A stretch of 64,000 nt of DNA. Source: Glandiceps talaboti. Its lineage: Eukaryota > Hemichordata > Enteropneusta > Spengelidae. The stretch lies in the NCBI RefSeq assembly GCF_964340395.1, contig NC_135552.1, positions 14,804,194 to 14,868,193 of the forward strand, written 5' to 3'. Position numbers and translations under genes: made by a program. Position 1 is the stretch's first letter, and each line of letters begins with the position of its first letter. The notes beneath the pieces were generated by a model. The model was not told the origin of the DNA. It did not search any database and saw only the letters and a program-made list of their open reading frames with translations. Of the stretch, positions 59,441 through 64,000 are shown one piece after another.

Positions 59441-61090
59441 AATCCTCACCTTCGTGAATACGTAATGTTGTTTCCTAAGGCGTGCATACCAACAACACTT
59501 GAAGTTATATCTTGCCTCGTCAGAGAAAGTAGCTTTGGAGGTATACACTGCCCCTTACGGCGATATTACATGTTACTTTGTCTTTTTCTAGTAGACGTCA
59601 TATCTCACTTGGTAAGAGTTCAACTCGATCGTTTTAAAATGTCAGGATTGCTATAAAATTCGCTGTGCTCTTAAATAAACAACCCTTCAAATTACCCGCC
59701 AAAGACCACATCGATGGAATCCTTGCACAGCTAGCACGTACATATGGTCGACCGCGCAGGCAGCCGTGAAGTTGCTATATCACAGAGATTTATATTATAG
59801 TGAATGTGGCCGTCAGGGCAAACGCGAGGCCTAGGTACGAAATAGTTTTGAGTGCACACTTCAGAACAATTAAAGCTCAAAAAATAATGTTAATAAATTA
59901 CGGCTAGTGCAAACCCAAGAATGACAAACAAGCTATGAAATAAAAAATAACGCTAGTGTAAATCTATAGGCACCGTGACAATAAAAAGCTTAAAAAAATA
60001 CCCAGAAATAACGCTAGTGCAAACCAAGGAACGATAAAATGCCGAAAAACAAATATAACCCTCATGCAAACCAAGCCCTTTAACGATAAAAAGCTCAAAC
60101 AACAAAGGTAACGATAACGCAAACCACAAACTGTGTGCATACCATCATGGATGTACACATTCATGATACCATGGCCAATATTAGTGTCATGAATTCGTAA
60201 TCACTGTGTTTGGGTTATAAAGTAGCATGATGTGTTAACCCATGGACGATAAAAAGCACATACAAGAATACAGTGCAAACCCAGAAATGTTAAAAAGGTC
60301 AAAAATAAAAAAATAACGCTAGACTGTTTTTTACAGCTTGTATAGCATACTATGTCAACGCATTGCATTGATTTAGGCCGTGATTTACATTTTTGACAAT
60401 GCCGCGATCTTATAATTACATTTCAGTCGAATTTTCTTTCAGTTGCATCTTGATTAGTTTTGGTTTCCGACGCAATATGTATAGTTACTGGTACTCTTTC
60501 CCGTCAAAAAAGATGGTTACATGACGTTTATGTTTTAACACTGACACGACTTGGCCAATCAGTTTTATTTGCTGTGTCTCGATTGATTCGAGTTCCCAAT
60601 GAATGCTCAAGTGGCCGGGATATGCGGTATGCGCGCAATTTTTTTTTTTTTTTTTTTTTTTTTTGGGGGGGGGGCATTCCAACCGCTGAGGGCGCAGGAA
60701 AAGTTAGGATAAAAAGGACCTTATCATCGGCCTGCATGTAATGGGAGGGGGGGGGGGGGTTCACCGTGTTTTGGATTATATTGGAAGGACAATGTATTTC
60801 TACAATGAGCTGTGGATAACCTAAATTTATCTTTAACCGAAACAAAAACTTCAAGAACATATGTTGGAGATCCACTCGGAACCCAGATGAGAGGGGGCCA
60901 GCCACCCTTTCGATACATCGACCTTTCAATGTCACGATACATTTCAAACCAGGTCCTATAAGATCAGTTACTAATATAGATGGCACTGTCTTTTGAAGCT
61001 GTGAAATTGTTGCCTAAAAGGCTACGCTATGGACAGTCTATAAAAATTGCCTTAAAAGACCCCGGGAAAAGACCCAGAAGGATTGTCGGT
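59441..61090. other. Intergenic, no gene seen
   Basis: Short open frames only. Contains many dispersed ACGATAAAAAGC / TAACGCTAGTGCAAACC words (about 59880-60320) suggesting an old degenerate tandem repeat, and a T24G10-type homopolymer at 60638-60674. Confidence 0.5.
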
Positions 61091-61096
61091 GCAGAG

Positions 61097-61240
61097 TTGT
61101 CGGTGGCCGAGTGGTTAAACCACTTGCCTCTTACCGCTGCCGTTGGGTTCGAACTCAGCATGCTGGGTTTGATTAAATTTACTAAGTAATAAGCAGAAAG
61201 ACTCTACCGAACAAACGCTGAACCCTCCTCCTGTTATTGT
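61097..61240 (+). repeat. tRNA-derived SINE head
   Basis: Box A GTGGCCGAGTGGTTAAACC and box B GGTTCGAAC (about 61146) in Leu/Ser-tRNA-like order, followed by TGCTGGGTTTGATTAAA as in the copy at 1362. Pairing is too poor for a live tRNA. Confidence 0.6.
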
Positions 61241-61873
61241 GCAATGCCTGTTGGAGGTATGGTTTGATATATAAATAAAGATACCCTCAAGCTCATCCCT
61301 CCAATAACACCGTACCACCCATCAGATGTGCTGCTCTTTACTGTAATGATGCCAATTAATAAACTTTATACTTGAACATCATTTCAACCCTGTGCATAAA
61401 CAACATTTTCTAACACATGATGGCGCTGTCTTGTAAAGCTGTGAAATCATGGGTTTGGATAGTCTAAAATTGCCTTAAAAGAGTCAAAAAGCTCCAGAAT
61501 CAGAGCTTCTTGGGGGAGACCCATGATAGGAACCCTGATGAGGGGGCGAATATCGCCCTCTCGAGCTCTTCTTATTTCAAACTAATGTATACAGAATGGT
61601 TACAAATGCTTAATGGTGAAGTAATTGTCAAATGCTACACTTGGGGTGTCATCATGTTTTAGAAAATAAGAAAAAATCGGGATGGAAAGGCTTTACTTGG
61701 AATTTTGATGATCTGAAAGGGAGTCTTGAAAATTTGTGCTCTTGATTTGTGGCGCTTTGAACAAAATGAAACCCTAGGTACAGCCGTTTATTACATTAAT
61801 TTTCATTGCAAATTCATTTAGCTATATTCAACGGCGAGGAAGATGTTAGCTATGAGGATGACATAGTGACTAA

Positions 61874-61993
<120 letters not shown>

Positions 61994-62237
61994 CTCTCTA
62001 ATCTGATCTGGGTCACAGTCGTGTGAGGGGAATGTACATTATGCACCCAGTGTTATTTTTCTCCATGAGAACGTGATTTGGGTTGTTTTATTGAAAAATT
62101 GATACCTAAGCCTGCAGTCCAGCCCAGTATGACTCTTTCTGGATTTGTATGACAGAGTAATGCTAGTTTATAAAGACATGATAGCACATTGTTTCAAACG
62201 TATACAGGCTCATTTACACATTTATGCTGATAGTAAC

Positions 62238-62388
62238 TATGTATGTATGTATGTATGTATGTATGTATGTATGTATGTATGTATGTATGTATGTATGTAT
62301 GTATGTATGTATGTATGTATGTATGTATGTATGTATGTATGTATGTATGTATGTATGTATGTATGTATGTATGTATGTATGTATGTAT
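62238..62388. repeat. (GTAT)n microsatellite
   Basis: About 150 bp of pure GTAT units. Confidence 0.98.
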
Positions 62389-63888
62389 CTATAATTGATT
62401 TGTTTGTTTGTAACACTGTTCCGCGTCTCCCTGTGTTACAAGGAGTCTTGTTGACTACACTTGACTAAAATGGCTCAACCCTCTCTCCAACCCCCCAAAG
62501 TAAAAGAATATAGCGTTTATCCTACATTGAACTATTGATCTCGCCCCAAAGACAGTGTTATGTCTGGTGCATCACATAAATATGTTCATTTCGTGTAGGT
62601 GTATCCTTCGACACATGCGGGTATAAATCTGGAAATTCGTGATCGTTGTAAAACTTGTCCAAATAATCTTCGAGTAGTTATAGTTGAAAGTATCACACGC
62701 AACCACCGAGAAAATAAATCGTAATTCATCAACAGTCACTACTAGTAATAACGTTCCAGTATTTTTAAAATACATTTTTACACTCGGCAATAATTTAACA
62801 AAATCTTTAATTCGGAAATACCGTCTTCATATCAGTGAGAACATACTTTAGAAGTGAACCCATGGTTCATATACTTTATCTACACTTGATAGCTAACAAT
62901 TGTCCGAATTCAACTCGTGGTAGCACGATGGCCAAAAAAATTTCACCCGTGTGTCTTTCATATTTAAGTGCACTCAAGATATTTTGAATATGTTCTCATA
63001 AGAACAGTAATGGGTCGTTGTTCAGATAATTATTGCGTGGAGTGTAAATTAAGTTGGGGTACACTTCCCCACCCGTGTCAGTTTCAGTACGGAACAGTTT
63101 GAAACGTGTAACAAATTACATGCCTGTGTAAAGTCTACACGTGTTGATTTTTGTAAATGCTATTATTTCGTTTGGGTTATTATATTGCAATTTTTCCCAT
63201 GTTAAATGGGTTGGTGCGGTCGTCCGTTTCTGTATTCAAACATATTGTCTGAGTCAGCGGGAACAATAATGTCAAACGCGCCGCTCTCGTCAAACAAAGG
63301 AGCAACTAAAGACGCCCTCTGTCGACGTAACAACTAGCTGTTTATATTAAAGCTGATTTTGGCTAGTATTAAAAGTGAATCGGCTTATAATTTGGAACTT
63401 ACAGATGTATGTCTTAATCCACACCGAATAAACTTAATCCACTATCGGAATACACTTAATCTACTAAACCACTACACGGTATGAAAAAGTCGTAACGAGG
63501 CGGTCTTTACTTGTTGCGGTGTGAGATAGTCTTTTATCATATACTTGCTTGCGAGGTGTGGTTTGCCGTGTTTGTATTAATCCCAAGCAAAACGAATACA
63601 ACTGCTGGCGATAAAGATCGAACGCGTGCGGACGAATGCGCATGAACAGGGAACGTAACGTTGTACAGCGCAGGATATCCGTCCTGACTAGTGGGTAAAA
63701 TCGTACATGATGATCATGACAACACGATCGCTGTCTTTGTCGTCGATCAAATATTTTCTCAGCACACTGCAGTTACATTGTACTTTACTGATATGTGTCG
63801 TGACAAAACAGGGGGTGTTCACGTTACATATGAAGGTTTTACTTTATTATATTGATTTTTCAAATCACTCTAAGGACTTTGTGTAATC
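62389..63888. other. Intergenic, nothing recognised
   Basis: No gene-like open frame or named repeat; CpG-containing sequence toward 63230-63680 could flank a gene beyond the window, but nothing in it shows this. Confidence 0.4.
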
Positions 63889-63942
63889 CCACCACCACCA
63901 CCACCACCACCACCACCACCACCACCACCACCACCACCACCC
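63889..63942. repeat. (CCA)n microsatellite
   Basis: Pure CCA run of about 18 units in intergenic DNA. Confidence 0.97.
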
Positions 63943-64000
63943 CCACCCCAACATTGAATACACGAATATACTAGCGGTGTAGACAGCCGCCAAATGATGT

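Noticed and set aside
61097-61170. Possible functional tRNA gene
   Set aside because: Boxes A and B are present, but acceptor and anticodon stems do not pair and a SINE-like tail follows; a sister copy exists at 1362.

Overview
This is animal nuclear DNA, most likely from a marine invertebrate bilaterian such as a hemichordate, amphioxus or spiralian; the sequence does not let me choose among these. The evidence is split genes with GT-AG introns, AT-rich DNA crowded with microsatellites, decayed non-LTR retrotransposons, tRNA-like SINEs and foldback (MITE-like) elements. There are no bacterial operons and no CRISPR array. Three protein-coding genes can be reconstructed exon by exon with consistent splice phases.

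Gene 1 (about 487-19011, +) is the 3' portion of a kinesin-3 gene, best matched to the KIF28/KLP-6 group. It has 21 exons and 856 codons in the window, and its first exons lie to the left. It encodes the second half of the motor, a short neck/coiled coil with a poly-Gly tract, an FHA domain, the kinesin-3 post-FHA region, a C2-like region and a tail ending in Cys-Ile-Leu-Gln. Gene 2 (43427 down to 29065, -) is a complete six-exon, 529-residue secreted TGF-beta-superfamily ligand with the nine-cysteine pattern of the TGF-beta/activin side of the family. Gene 3 (47511-53874, +) is a complete five-exon COMMD3 gene of 195 residues. Genes 1 and 2 are tail to tail; genes 2 and 3 are head to head about 4 kb apart. 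No functional link among the three is evident.

The spaces between and inside the genes hold repeats: long tetra- and dinucleotide arrays, a 44-bp array of about 20 copies and a 38-bp array of about 7 copies in TGF-beta-ligand introns, a 1.2-1.6 kb segmental duplication in the last intron of that gene, fragments of at least two LINEs, and several small foldback families. The right-hand 10 kb (53.9-64 kb) has no recognisable gene.

The most unusual signal is in the kinesin gene. The intron after the exon ending at 7686 starts with a roughly 33-bp tandem repeat built from the end of that exon plus its own 5' splice site. The array carries about 15 GT donors in one phase and stays open in the exon's reading frame to 8291, so it could supply an in-frame, variable-length insert of 11-residue steps. 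Two other introns of the gene also carry tandem copies of their own donor region, and several more have simple repeats starting within about 60 bp of the donor. A second notable signal is an intronic array of five RFX/X-box-like palindromes at 17831-17985.
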